Positions 25,649 through 32,617 of a stretch of 32,617 nucleotides of DNA are shown here, piece after piece. Numbering within the stretch: position 1 is the first letter of the stretch; the number at the start of each line of letters is the position of its first letter. The translations under genes were made by a program, and so were the position numbers. Under the pieces are notes generated by a model. It did no database searches and was not told the DNA's origin. It saw nothing but the letters and a program-made list of their open reading frames with translations. This DNA comes from Bacteroides reticulotermitis JCM 10512 (GTDB lineage Bacteria; Bacteroidota; Bacteroidia; Bacteroidales; Bacteroidaceae): contig NZ_BAIV01000040.1 of NCBI RefSeq assembly GCF_000517545.1, forward strand, positions 1 through 32,617, read 5' to 3'.

Positions 25649-26714
25649 AATTCTCTTTTCTCTAATTCTTTGTAGTCGGTTTCGCTAAAGTCTCCCCGCG
25701 TAAAAGCTATTTCGTAGCCGATGCGTTGCAATTGATTTTGCAGGAGGATCAATCCTTCAGCTGCTTCCGCTCCGAGTGACGCCTTATTATTATATAAGGT
25801 ATACTTCTTCCTCTCTTCCTGGGGCGATAGGTTGGGCATCACCACATTCGCTCCGGCTAATATGCCGCGCTCCCGTCCGTCGGCTGCAAGCGTAGCTAAT
25901 GCAGTTGTGGAAGGTAAAAGAACCGATGGGAACATCAGACGAAAAATGGAGAGTAGGAGTAAGGTTTGCTCCAGGGAACCGCTGGGATATTTGCCGAAAG
26001 GCGTATCGCAATGAGGTAGGAACGGACCGATACCGATCATCTGAGGCTGAAGGTTTTCGATAAACCGTATGTCCTGTATAAGATGATCGACTGTTTGTCC
26101 CGGACTACCTACCATAATGCCTGTTCCCGTTTGATAGCCGATAGACTTTAAGTCCTTCACACATTGCAACCGCTTAGCGGACGACATTTCTGTCGGATGC
26201 AACTGCCCATAATGAGTCGCATCATACGTCTCATGACGTAAGAGGTACCGATTGGCTCCGGCTTGAAAAAGACGTTCGTAACTCTCGCGGGGTTTCTCTC
26301 CGAGTGATAAAGTGATGGCACATTCCGGATAATCCTTTCGGATGGCGGCAACTGTTTTGATCAGTTGTTCATCCGTCAGCGCGGGGTCTTCTCCACCTTG
26401 CAACACAAACGTGCGGAAGCCAAGTTCGAATCCTTGTCGGCAGCAGTCCAATATACTTTCCGGCCGGAGGCGATAACGCTCTATGCGGGTGTTCCCTTTT
26501 CGGATGCCACAATAGTAACAATCGTTCCGACAGCAGTTGCTAACCTCGATCAGTCCACGAATAAATATCCGGTTACCAAAATGCCGGAGCTGACTTCACG
26601 TGCCTGTTTGTTGATATACGCCAATAACTCGGCATCACAGCCTGTCAGCAACTGGCGGAACTCATCTGTTGAGAGAGTATGCTCCTGTCGGAGTTTATCG
26701 ATCCATTGTTTCAT
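25645..26714 (-). pseudogene. hydE: [FeFe]-hydrogenase maturase HydE, frameshifted
   Basis: Radical SAM maturase that works with HydG on the dithiolate bridge of the H-cluster. The ATG at 26714 overlaps the hydrogenase 3' end by 20 nt. The frame from there reads MKQWIDKLRQEH and onward, then hits a stop after GILVTGYLFVD. Inserting one C at the CC next to plus-strand 26583 (GGCC-ATTTT) restores SSGHFGNRIFIRGL and continues through the radical SAM cysteines CRNDCYYC into the downstream frame. Without repair, only 268 residues from 26451 would be read, and the cluster motif is lost. Repaired length is about 356 residues, normal for HydE. Confidence 0.88.
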
Positions 26715-28164
26715 AGCTCTCTTTCCGTTTGAGTAGCTCTTGCATCAGTTGACGCCTTCCTGCCGTGATGTCATTGTGAGTACACGGGCCGGTAATACAT
26801 CCACCTTCGCAAGCCATAACTTCGATAAACTGTCCGGAAGCTTTGCCCGACTTAGCGGCAGCACGCAACAGACCGATATTCTTTTTGTTGATATCCGATA
26901 TCTGCACGGCATTAATCTTATCCGCTTCTTCTTTGAGGTAAGCTTTCACAGCCCCCATTACGCCACCTGCCTGCGCAAAGCCGTGAGCTTCACGAACAGA
27001 AGTATGCAGGATAGAAAAAGGCTGTGTTTGTTCCAGTTCGATACCGAATCCGGATAGGATAGAGCCCACTTCTTCAAATGTAAGGATGAAATCTACGGCT
27101 TCATCGCGGCGTACCTCTTTTCGCTTGGCAACGCATGGACCGACAAAAACGATTGTAGCATTCGGATGTTTCTCCTTCGCTATGCGGGCAGCATAATACA
27201 TGGGAGATCCGGTAGACGAAACATAAGGTTTCATTTCCGGTACATGTTTTTCTACCAACTCAATATACGAGGGGCAGCAGGAAGTCGTCATGAAACTCTG
27301 TCCTTCCTCCAGTTTCTCCAACAATTCGTGTGCTTCGTTACTTGTAGTAGCCATAGCTCCTTCAGCCACTTCGATAATATCGGTAAAACCTATCTGCTTA
27401 AAAGCTCCATATACTTGATCGATACTTGTTTTGAACTGCCCCAGGATAGACGGTGCAACAATAGCCACCACCTCATCACCCTTCCGGATGCGTTGCAGTA
27501 TATCAAATGTTTGCGAGATCTCGAAGATAGCACCGAACGGGCAAGCGTTCAAACATTTGCCACAGTAGATACATTTGCTCTCGTCAATCTTTTCAACTCC
27601 ATTCGCATCTTTGCTGATTGCTTTCACCGGACACGCCTCTTCGCAAGGCACCGGAATATAAACGATGGCGTGATACGGGCAGCTCTTGTGGCAGATTCCG
27701 CAACTGATACAAGTATCGTGATCGATTTTAGCCTGTCCGTTTTGTTTGAAACGGATGGCATCCTTCGGACAATTCATGTAGCAACTGCGGGCTACACATC
27801 CCCGGCATAAGTTTGTGATCTCGTAATTGATCTGCACACAGGATGAGCAGGCTTCATCAATTACACACATTATGTTTTCTTTCTCCGGTTCGGTTCTTTT
27901 TAATACTTTTTGAGCGTACTCGGACAATAAAGTTGCTTCATCTGTTTCGTCCGTCATATCCAGCCCCATCAACGGGAACATCTTGTATCTCCACACGGCA
28001 CGCTCCTTATGTACGCAGCAACGCCCCATTGGTTTCGATTTCCGGGGGCTCAATTCGATGGGAAGCCTGTCTATTTTTTCTATTAATTGATCTTTACTCC
28101 ATAGTCTTACAAGGTCTGCCAGCAGCTTGTGCCGGACAATCATAATGTTATTCGTAAACGCCAT
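26695..28164 (-). CDS. [FeFe]-hydrogenase, group-B-like monomeric
   Basis: A 489-residue iron hydrogenase. The H-cluster motifs are all present: TTSCCPSY (293-300; Cys296 proton relay, Cys297 ligand), GPCVAKRKE (342-350; Cys344) and EVMACEGGCITGP (448-460; Cys452, Cys456). The N-terminal half holds many ferredoxin-type cysteines, including CRGCVARSCYMNCP (120-133), CISCGICHKSCP (152-163), CEEACP (174-179) and CIYCGKCLNACP (198-209), for several [4Fe-4S] clusters. The L1 and L2 sequences, with Tyr instead of Trp and AKRKE, fit the group B class found in gut Bacteroides. It likely oxidises reduced ferredoxin and releases H2 during fermentation; electron-donor identity is inferred. It is first in the operon. 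Confidence 0.9.
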   Translation of the reverse strand: MAFTNNIMIVRHKLLADLVRLWSKDQLIEKIDRLPIELSPRKSKPMGRCCVHKERAVWRYKMFPLMGLDMTDETDEATLLSEYAQKVLKRTEPEKENIMCVIDEACSSCVQINYEITNLCRGCVARSCYMNCPKDAIRFKQNGQAKIDHDTCISCGICHKSCPYHAIVYIPVPCEEACPVKAISKDANGVEKIDESKCIYCGKCLNACPFGAIFEISQTFDILQRIRKGDEVVAIVAPSILGQFKTSIDQVYGAFKQIGFTDIIEVAEGAMATTSNEAHELLEKLEEGQSFMTTSCCPSYIELVEKHVPEMKPYVSSTGSPMYYAARIAKEKHPNATIVFVGPCVAKRKEVRRDEAVDFILTFEEVGSILSGFGIELEQTQPFSILHTSVREAHGFAQAGGVMGAVKAYLKEEADKINAVQISDINKKNIGLLRAAAKSGKASGQFIEVMACEGGCITGPCTHNDITAGRRQLMQELLKRKESYETMDR

Positions 28165-28193
28165 ATAATTTAGTAAATGCTTGTTAAAGGGCG

Positions 28194-28201
28194 CAAAGGT
28201 A
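28194..28201 (-). promoter_or_regulatory. -7 box of the hydrogenase operon
   Basis: TACCTTTG on the minus strand matches TAnnTTTG exactly. It would give a 5' UTR of about 23 nt before the hydrogenase ATG. A TTTG (28226-28229) lies 24 nt upstream, slightly too far. Confidence 0.6.
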
Positions 28202-28415
28202 GTAACAAATAGGCTTATAAACTAACAAACAGTAAAGGGAATGTTACTAGGAAATTGAATAGTTGTGAACTGTGACTTCTACCCTGCCATTGGCTATAAA
28301 CTGATATTTAAGCGTTTATTTACTTGACACTTCCGCACAACTGTTGAACGTTAAAGAAATCCAATATTTAGGCTTTTTGTCATACTACTGTAAAGGGATT
28401 GTAGTTTCTCTTCGT

Positions 28416-28423
28416 TATCTTTG
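28416..28423 (+). promoter_or_regulatory. -7 box for the small membrane protein gene
   Basis: TATCTTTG matches TAnnTTTG exactly, 30 nt upstream of the ATG at 28454. No -33 box is evident. Confidence 0.45.
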
Positions 28424-28453
28424 TGGTATGAACAAAAAGAAGGAGGAAACGAT

Positions 28454-28615
28454 ATGAACCACGAAGCATTAGAACAAAGGAATCGTTTTGCCATGATCGG
28501 GACAATCATGATTGTTGTGAGTCTTGTTTTTCTTTTATACATGGGAAGTTCAATGGTTAGTTCCACGAAAAGGTACATGACGCAAATACAAGGCATAGAG
28601 ATGAGCTTGCGTTAA
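28454..28615 (+). CDS. small single-span membrane protein
   Basis: A 53-residue protein of unknown function. Residues 1-13 are polar (MNHEALEQRNR), followed by one hydrophobic helix (MIGTIMIVVSLVFLLYM) and a polar tail. The start at 28454 is preferred because an unusually strong AAGGAGG lies just upstream, a rare feature in Bacteroides. An alternative tiny ORF at 28428 (MNKKKEETI) ends in a TGA that overlaps this ATG. No homologue was recognised and no neighbour explains it. It is separate from the NUDIX gene, which has its own promoter. Confidence 0.6.
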   Translation: MNHEALEQRNRFAMIGTIMIVVSLVFLLYMGSSMVSSTKRYMTQIQGIEMSLR

Positions 28616-28656
28616 CTCGAAGGTGAACTGGCAGAACCTTATTATTCGCGACAACG

Positions 28657-28688
28657 GTTGACTGGTTCAGCGGAAATCGCTACTTTTG
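28657..28688 (+). promoter_or_regulatory. promoter of the NUDIX hydrolase gene
   Basis: TACTTTTG at 28681-28688 matches TAnnTTTG exactly. GTTG at 28657-28660 is one mismatch from TTTG, with 20 nt between. The start codon lies 22 nt downstream of the -7 box. Confidence 0.65.
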
Positions 28689-28710
28689 TTGGAGTAAAAA
28701 GAACTGCATT

Positions 28711-29259
28711 ATGAAAGAAGTGGAGAAAGCATGGGAAACGATAAGCAGTAAATACCTATTTCGCCGTCCATGGCTGACTGTTCGCTGCGAACATTTAGTA
28801 TTACCTAACGGCAACCATGTTCCTGAATATTACATACTCGAATATCCCGATTGGGTGAATACGATTGCCATCACAAAAGAAGGCAAGTTTGTAATGGTGC
28901 GTCAGTACCGTCCCGCTCTGGGACGTACTTGCTACGAACTCTGTGCCGGTGTCTGTGATCCGGAAGATACTTCGCCGTTGGCATCCGCTCAGCGTGAATT
29001 ATGGGAAGAAACCGGATACGGGAAAGGAACGTGGAAGGAGTATATGATTCTTTCTGCTAATCCCAGTACGCATACCAATTTGACGCATTGTTTTTTGGCT
29101 ATTGATGTCGAGCCGATCGATCATCAGCATCTGGAACCTACGGAAGATATATCTGTCCATTTACTTACTTTGGAGGAAGTTCGGAAATTACTCGATCATA
29201 ATGAGATTATGCAAGCCTTGAACGTGGCTCCGCTTTGGAAGTATATGGCCGGTTTATAA
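28711..29259 (+). CDS. NUDIX hydrolase, ADP-sugar pyrophosphatase-like
   Basis: A 182-residue cytoplasmic hydrolase that likely cleaves a nucleoside-diphosphate-linked compound such as ADP-ribose. The helix of the NUDIX box is clear as RELWEETGY with the catalytic REXXEE residues. The upstream Gly-x5-Glu part is slightly altered (AGVCDPEDTSPLASAQ has one residue more than the canonical box). The N-terminal half (RPWLTVRCEHL, VRQYRP) resembles the ADP-ribose pyrophosphatase subfamily. It is a single gene with its own promoter. Confidence 0.85.
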   Translation: MKEVEKAWETISSKYLFRRPWLTVRCEHLVLPNGNHVPEYYILEYPDWVNTIAITKEGKFVMVRQYRPALGRTCYELCAGVCDPEDTSPLASAQRELWEETGYGKGTWKEYMILSANPSTHTNLTHCFLAIDVEPIDHQHLEPTEDISVHLLTLEEVRKLLDHNEIMQALNVAPLWKYMAGL

Positions 29260-29301
29260 CCAATCGACATCGTTGCGGAATAAATTCTTTTTCTGCGTCA
29301 T

Positions 29302-29323
29302 TTTGTCAGGCCTTTCTGACAAA
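29302..29323 (+). promoter_or_regulatory. inverted repeat in the groESL upstream region
   Basis: TTTGTCAG (29302-29309) and CTGACAAA (29316-29323) form a perfect 8-bp palindrome with a 6-nt spacer. It is about 110 nt upstream of groES and is not CIRCE. It may be an operator for heat-shock control. A near sigma-54-like element (TGGCACG at 29341-29347, GC at 29354-29355) follows, but no clear -33/-7 pair was found. Confidence 0.45.
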
Positions 29324-29434
29324 GAAACATTATTCTACTTTGGCACGCTTTTCGCAATGCCTTTTGCGTTCCACCCGGCAACGGGCGGGACAAGTACAAT
29401 ATAATTTTATAAATTTAAAATATAACAAAAGACT

Positions 29435-29707
29435 ATGAACATTAAACCATTAGCAGACAGAGTGCTTATTCTTCCAGCTCCTGCGGAAGAGAAAACAATT
29501 GGTGGTATCATTATTCCTGATACAGCGAAAGAAAAACCTTTGAAGGGCGAAGTTGTGGCGGTAGGTCACGGTACGAAAGACGAAGAGATGGTGTTGAAAG
29601 TTGGCGATACGGTTTTGTATGGCAAATATGCCGGAACAGAACTTGAAGATGAAGGAGCCAAATACCTCATCATGCGTCAAAGTGACGTTCTTGCAGTTTT
29701 GGGTTAA
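29435..29707 (+). CDS. groES: co-chaperonin GroES
   Basis: Heptameric lid of the GroEL chaperonin. It has 90 residues, the standard length. It begins MNIKPLADRVLI, and the mobile loop region lies within about residues 14-30 (PAPAEEKTIGGIIIPDTA). The dome-forming C-terminal part is intact. It is followed by groEL after 40 nt with no terminator, so both are one transcript. Confidence 0.96.
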   Translation: MNIKPLADRVLILPAPAEEKTIGGIIIPDTAKEKPLKGEVVAVGHGTKDEEMVLKVGDTVLYGKYAGTELEDEGAKYLIMRQSDVLAVLG

Positions 29708-29747
29708 ATCATATAATTAGAACTTATATATTAATTAAGATATTATT

Positions 29748-31385
29748 ATGGCAAAAGAAATATTGTTCAATATTGAAGCTCGCGACCAATTGAAAAAAGG
29801 GGTCGATGCATTGGCTAATGCAGTGAAAGTAACACTTGGTCCTAAAGGACGTAACGTTATCATCGAGAAGAAATTTGGTGCTCCTCACATTACAAAAGAC
29901 GGTGTGACTGTAGCTAAAGAAATCGAATTGACAGATGCTTATCAAAATACCGGTGCACAACTGGTGAAAGAAGTAGCTTCTAAAACCGGTGATGATGCAG
30001 GTGACGGTACTACTACTGCAACCGTTCTGGCTCAGGCTATCGTAGCCGAAGGCTTGAAGAACGTAACTGCTGGTGCTAGCCCGATGGATATCAAACGTGG
30101 TATCGATAAAGCGGTTGCCAAAGTAGTAGAATCAATTAAATCACAAGCTGAAAAAGTTGGCGACAACTACGACAAAATTGAGCAAGTAGCAACAGTATCT
30201 GCTAATAATGATCCGATGATCGGTAAATTGATTGCTGATGCAATGCGTAAAGTTTCTAAAGACGGTGTAATCACCATTGAAGAAGCAAAGGGAACAGATA
30301 CAACTATCGAAATTGTAGAAGGTATGCAATTCGATCGCGGTTATCTATCCGCTTACTTCGTTACCGATACAGAAAAGATGGAATGTGAGATGGAGAAACC
30401 TTACATCCTGATCTACGATAAGAAGATTTCCAACCTGAAAGATTTCTTGCCTATCCTCGAACCGGCAGTACAATCGGGTCGTCCGTTGTTAGTTATTGCT
30501 GAAGATGTTGATAGCGAAGCATTGACTACATTGGTAGTAAACCGCTTGCGTTCTCAATTGAAGATCTGTGCAGTGAAAGCTCCGGGCTTCGGTGATCGTC
30601 GGAAAGAGATGCTGGAAGATATCGCCATCCTTACAGGCGGTGTGGTTATCAGCGAAGAAAAGGGCTTGAAACTCGAACAAGCTACCATCGAAATGTTGGG
30701 TACTGCCGATAAGGTAACTGTATCTAAGGATAATACGACTGTTGTAAACGGTGCCGGTGATTCACAGAAAATCAAAGAGCGTTGCGATCAGATCAAAGCT
30801 CAAATCGTTGCTACAAAATCAGATTACGATCGTGAGAAATTGCAAGAACGTTTGGCTAAGTTGTCAGGTGGTGTAGCTGTTCTTTACGTAGGTGCTGCTT
30901 CTGAAGTAGAGATGAAAGAAAAGAAAGATCGTGTAGACGACGCTTTACGTGCAACTCGTGCAGCTATCGAAGAAGGTATCGTACCGGGCGGTGGTGTAAC
31001 ATACATCCGCGCAATTGACCTACTGGAAGGTTTGAAGGGCGATAACGAAGATGAAACTACAGGTATTGCAATTATCAAACGCGCTGTTGAAGAGCCACTG
31101 CGCCAGATTGTAGCCAATGCAGGCAAAGAAGGTGCAGTAGTTGTTCAGAAGGTACGTGAAGGTAAAGGTGACTACGGTTACAATGCACGCTTGGATATCT
31201 ACGAAAACTTGCATGCTGCCGGTGTGGTAGATCCCGCTAAAGTAACTCGTGTTGCTTTGGAAAATGCAGCTTCTATTGCTGGTATGTTCTTGACTACAGA
31301 ATGTGTAATTGTAGAAAAGAAAGAAGATAAACCTGAAATGCCAATGGGCGCTCCCGGAATGGGAGGTATGGGCGGAATGATGTAA
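29748..31385 (+). CDS. groEL: chaperonin GroEL
   Basis: Double-ring ATP-dependent protein-folding chaperonin. It has 545 residues, standard length. The N-terminal region includes the conserved LGPKGRNV and DGTTTATVLAQ (ATP site). The C-terminus ends in a glycine-methionine tail (GMGGMGGMM), as in most bacterial GroEL proteins. It is second in the groESL operon and has a strong terminator. Confidence 0.97.
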   Translation: MAKEILFNIEARDQLKKGVDALANAVKVTLGPKGRNVIIEKKFGAPHITKDGVTVAKEIELTDAYQNTGAQLVKEVASKTGDDAGDGTTTATVLAQAIVAEGLKNVTAGASPMDIKRGIDKAVAKVVESIKSQAEKVGDNYDKIEQVATVSANNDPMIGKLIADAMRKVSKDGVITIEEAKGTDTTIEIVEGMQFDRGYLSAYFVTDTEKMECEMEKPYILIYDKKISNLKDFLPILEPAVQSGRPLLVIAEDVDSEALTTLVVNRLRSQLKICAVKAPGFGDRRKEMLEDIAILTGGVVISEEKGLKLEQATIEMLGTADKVTVSKDNTTVVNGAGDSQKIKERCDQIKAQIVATKSDYDREKLQERLAKLSGGVAVLYVGAASEVEMKEKKDRVDDALRATRAAIEEGIVPGGGVTYIRAIDLLEGLKGDNEDETTGIAIIKRAVEEPLRQIVANAGKEGAVVVQKVREGKGDYGYNARLDIYENLHAAGVVDPAKVTRVALENAASIAGMFLTTECVIVEKKEDKPEMPMGAPGMGGMGGMM

Positions 31386-31417
31386 TTTCATTTTTGCTTA
31401 ATTTCAGCATGAATTTG

Positions 31418-31456
31418 AAGAACCGCTTCTCTTTATTGAGAGGCGGTTCTTTCTTT
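31418..31456 (+). terminator. terminator of groESL
   Basis: A 14-bp stem with one G-T wobble pairs 31418-31431 with 31438-31451, and TTCTTTT follows. It lies 32 nt after the groEL stop. Confidence 0.87.
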
Positions 31457-31844
31457 TAGAAACCTTTCGGTAACCTATAAAACTCCATCTTTATCTCCCT
31501 GCGAGCCGGTTTGAGAGGAATACGGTCATGCATTATGGCGTTTCGTCAATGCAGGTTTCTCTGTTGCCGGACTACTGATTCCATATGCTTTATCTTAGTT
31601 GTCGAAGCGTCTAAACGTGCCGGAATTAGTATATTCACTCCTTTTATAGATGCACAATCTTATTAGAAAACCTCTTTTTAACATTGGTAAATAAATGTAT
31701 TGTGTTGGGACACGGTAGACAGTAGTGTTAAAAAACGATATGTAATAAAATATTAGGAATACTAGTTTGGAGTATGTTGGATTTATTTCTCTATCTTTAG
31801 TGGCGAATTATAACCTGAATTTTTAACCTATAACAATTTTAGAA
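31457..31844. other. intergenic region upstream of the winged-helix gene
   Basis: About 390 bases with no coding ORF or RNA recognised. A promoter for the following gene lies at its end (31766-31799). A short open stretch of 22 codons at about 31515-31580 looks accidental. Confidence 0.5.
31766..31799 (+). promoter_or_regulatory. candidate promoter of the winged-helix gene
   Basis: TTTG at 31766-31769 and TATCTTTA (one mismatch in the -7 box) at 31792-31799, separated by 22 nt. Slightly outside the usual spacing. Confidence 0.45.
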
Positions 31845-32063
31845 ATGGATAAGAACGAGATTGTAACCGATGCTAGGAAGGTTTGGCAGCTATTGTGCAA
31901 TAATGAGAAATGGAGTTATGGCGCATTGAAGAGAATGTCCGGTTTGAGAGATAAGGAATTGGGAGCTGCTCTAGGATGGTTGTCCAAGGAGAACAAGATC
32001 GAGTTTGACCAGAGTAAAGAAGAACTCTATGTGTATCTTTGCGTAAATGTGTATATCGGATGA
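31845..32063 (+). CDS. small winged helix-turn-helix protein
   Basis: A 72-residue protein matching the DUF2582-type winged-helix family found throughout Bacteroidota. WSYGALKRMSGLRDKELGAALGWL contributes a helix-turn-helix in residues about 23-46, and the last third would form the wing. It is presumably a DNA- or protein-binding adaptor; targets are unknown. It has its own promoter and a strong terminator. Confidence 0.8.
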   Translation: MDKNEIVTDARKVWQLLCNNEKWSYGALKRMSGLRDKELGAALGWLSKENKIEFDQSKEELYVYLCVNVYIG

Positions 32064-32092
32064 AAAGTTCGTAGCATAAAAGAAAAAAAGGA

Positions 32093-32136
32093 ACCCCCGA
32101 AGATCAAATAACTTGTTTTTTCTTCGGGGGTTTCTT
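32093..32136 (+). terminator. terminator after the winged-helix gene
   Basis: ACCCCCGAAGA (32093-32103) pairs perfectly with TCTTCGGGGGT (32121-32131), followed by TTCTTT. The loop contains T residues as well. Confidence 0.88.
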
Positions 32137-32617
32137 TGTCTTAAAACTTCCTTTCTCTTTCAAGCAATAGGTTAGGTAGCCGGTAGCCCCCCCCCTGTGG
32201 CTGTTTTTCTCGGTAATGGTAGAATCTATCCAAAACATGTTTATCGGTCTACTATATGTACCTATGAGGCTCAAACGGGAATTCGGATTTGGCTTGGCGA
32301 CTGATTAACTACTAAAACACGTAATTTTAGTGAGCAGACTGAATGTAGATAGATATCATGTCATAATCACTTTTTGATGTAATTAGTTGATCGATAGTTA
32401 AATACAATGCGCCTTCTTTATCGGGAACTTACGCATACGTTGTTTTCGCGATATGCGCTGCCATCTGTAGCATATCAGATTCGGGAGTACAAGACTCGGC
32501 TTGTTTTAGAGTCAATCAGGGATAAGAAAAAGATGAGTCAATTGAAAACAGGCAGACGCCTATATGAAGTCAATGCCTTGGGCCCTTTTACATAACTACC
32601 AGTCCGGAATAACAGTA
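32137..32617. other. terminal intergenic region with a C9 tract
   Basis: About 480 bases without a supported gene. A run of nine C residues lies at 32187-32195, flanked by AGCC and GGCT that could pair. In the reverse direction the sequence next to it reads as an 18-codon ORF that looks like a remnant or a dispersed repeat, but no family could be assigned. A 62-codon ORF at 32407-32595 has no recognisable features. Confidence 0.4.

Noticed and set aside
31515..31582. Short open stretch ending LIPYALS as a gene remnant
   Set aside because: Only about 22 codons, with a stop directly upstream and no matched family.
32407..32595. 62-codon ORF near the window end
   Set aside because: No recognisable domain, no clear promoter or start context; insufficient support for a gene.
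1..32617. CRISPR arrays, tRNA or rRNA genes, phage or intact insertion sequences
   Set aside because: No regularly spaced repeats, no cloverleaf and no transposase or phage protein were seen in the window.

Overview
The window comes from a Bacteroides-type genome (phylum Bacteroidota). The evidence is repeated promoters of the Bacteroides -33/-7 form (TTTG, then TAnnTTTG), few Shine-Dalgarno sequences, and gene content typical of gut Bacteroides: an M49 peptidase with HECLGH, a group-B-like [FeFe]-hydrogenase with hydEFG, a fur-like gene overlapping purA, and a PAP2 phosphatase resembling lipid A phosphatases. From memory, unchecked, the gene order resembles the B. thetaiotaomicron chromosome around BT_1829 to BT_1861. 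No tRNA, rRNA, CRISPR array, phage or intact insertion sequence was seen.

Layout. (1) 10-400: a small cysteine-rich lipoprotein. (2) 497-7010: the leucine operon, leuA-leuC-leuD-(second LeuA-family synthase)-leuB. It is preceded by a promoter, a 27-codon leader peptide rich in Leu and Ile codons, and mutually exclusive antiterminator and terminator hairpins, a textbook ribosome-mediated attenuator. (3) 7010-7800: non-coding DNA with a GC-rich repeat cluster and a roughly 290-bp imperfect palindromic element. (4) 7803-10334, minus strand: an envelope operon with an LtaS-like sulfatase-fold transferase and a PAP2 phosphatase (probable lpxF). (5) 10424-12470: cysK and a secreted TPR protein. (6) 13055-14862, minus strand: recQ, broken by one missing base. 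(7) 15134-18416: an AraC-type HTH-only protein, a dipeptidyl peptidase III lipoprotein gene (also missing one base) and an AlkD-like protein. (8) 18506-22860: fur-like/purA, a membrane zinc peptidase, hisS. (9) 22941-28164, minus strand: [FeFe]-hydrogenase, hydE (missing one base), hydG, hydF. (10) 28416-32136: a small membrane protein, a NUDIX hydrolase, groES-groEL and a small winged-helix protein. The last 480 bases hold no convincing gene.

How it fits together. The leucine operon makes 2-ketoisocaproate precursor and is apparently switched on when charged Leu (or Ile) tRNA is scarce. Its second synthase could feed the same LeuCD/LeuB enzymes with a different acceptor, such as citramalate for isoleucine. 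The hydrogenase operon carries the enzyme and all three H-cluster maturases, fitting disposal of fermentation electrons as H2. The sulfatase-fold/PAP2 pair probably remodels the lipid A or phospholipid head groups.

Three conserved genes (recQ, DPP III, hydE) are each broken by exactly one missing base, in or next to a short run of the same base, and each is restored by adding it back. Assembly or sequencing error is the leading explanation, though real mutations are not excluded. The most interesting regulatory object is the leu attenuator at 497-700.
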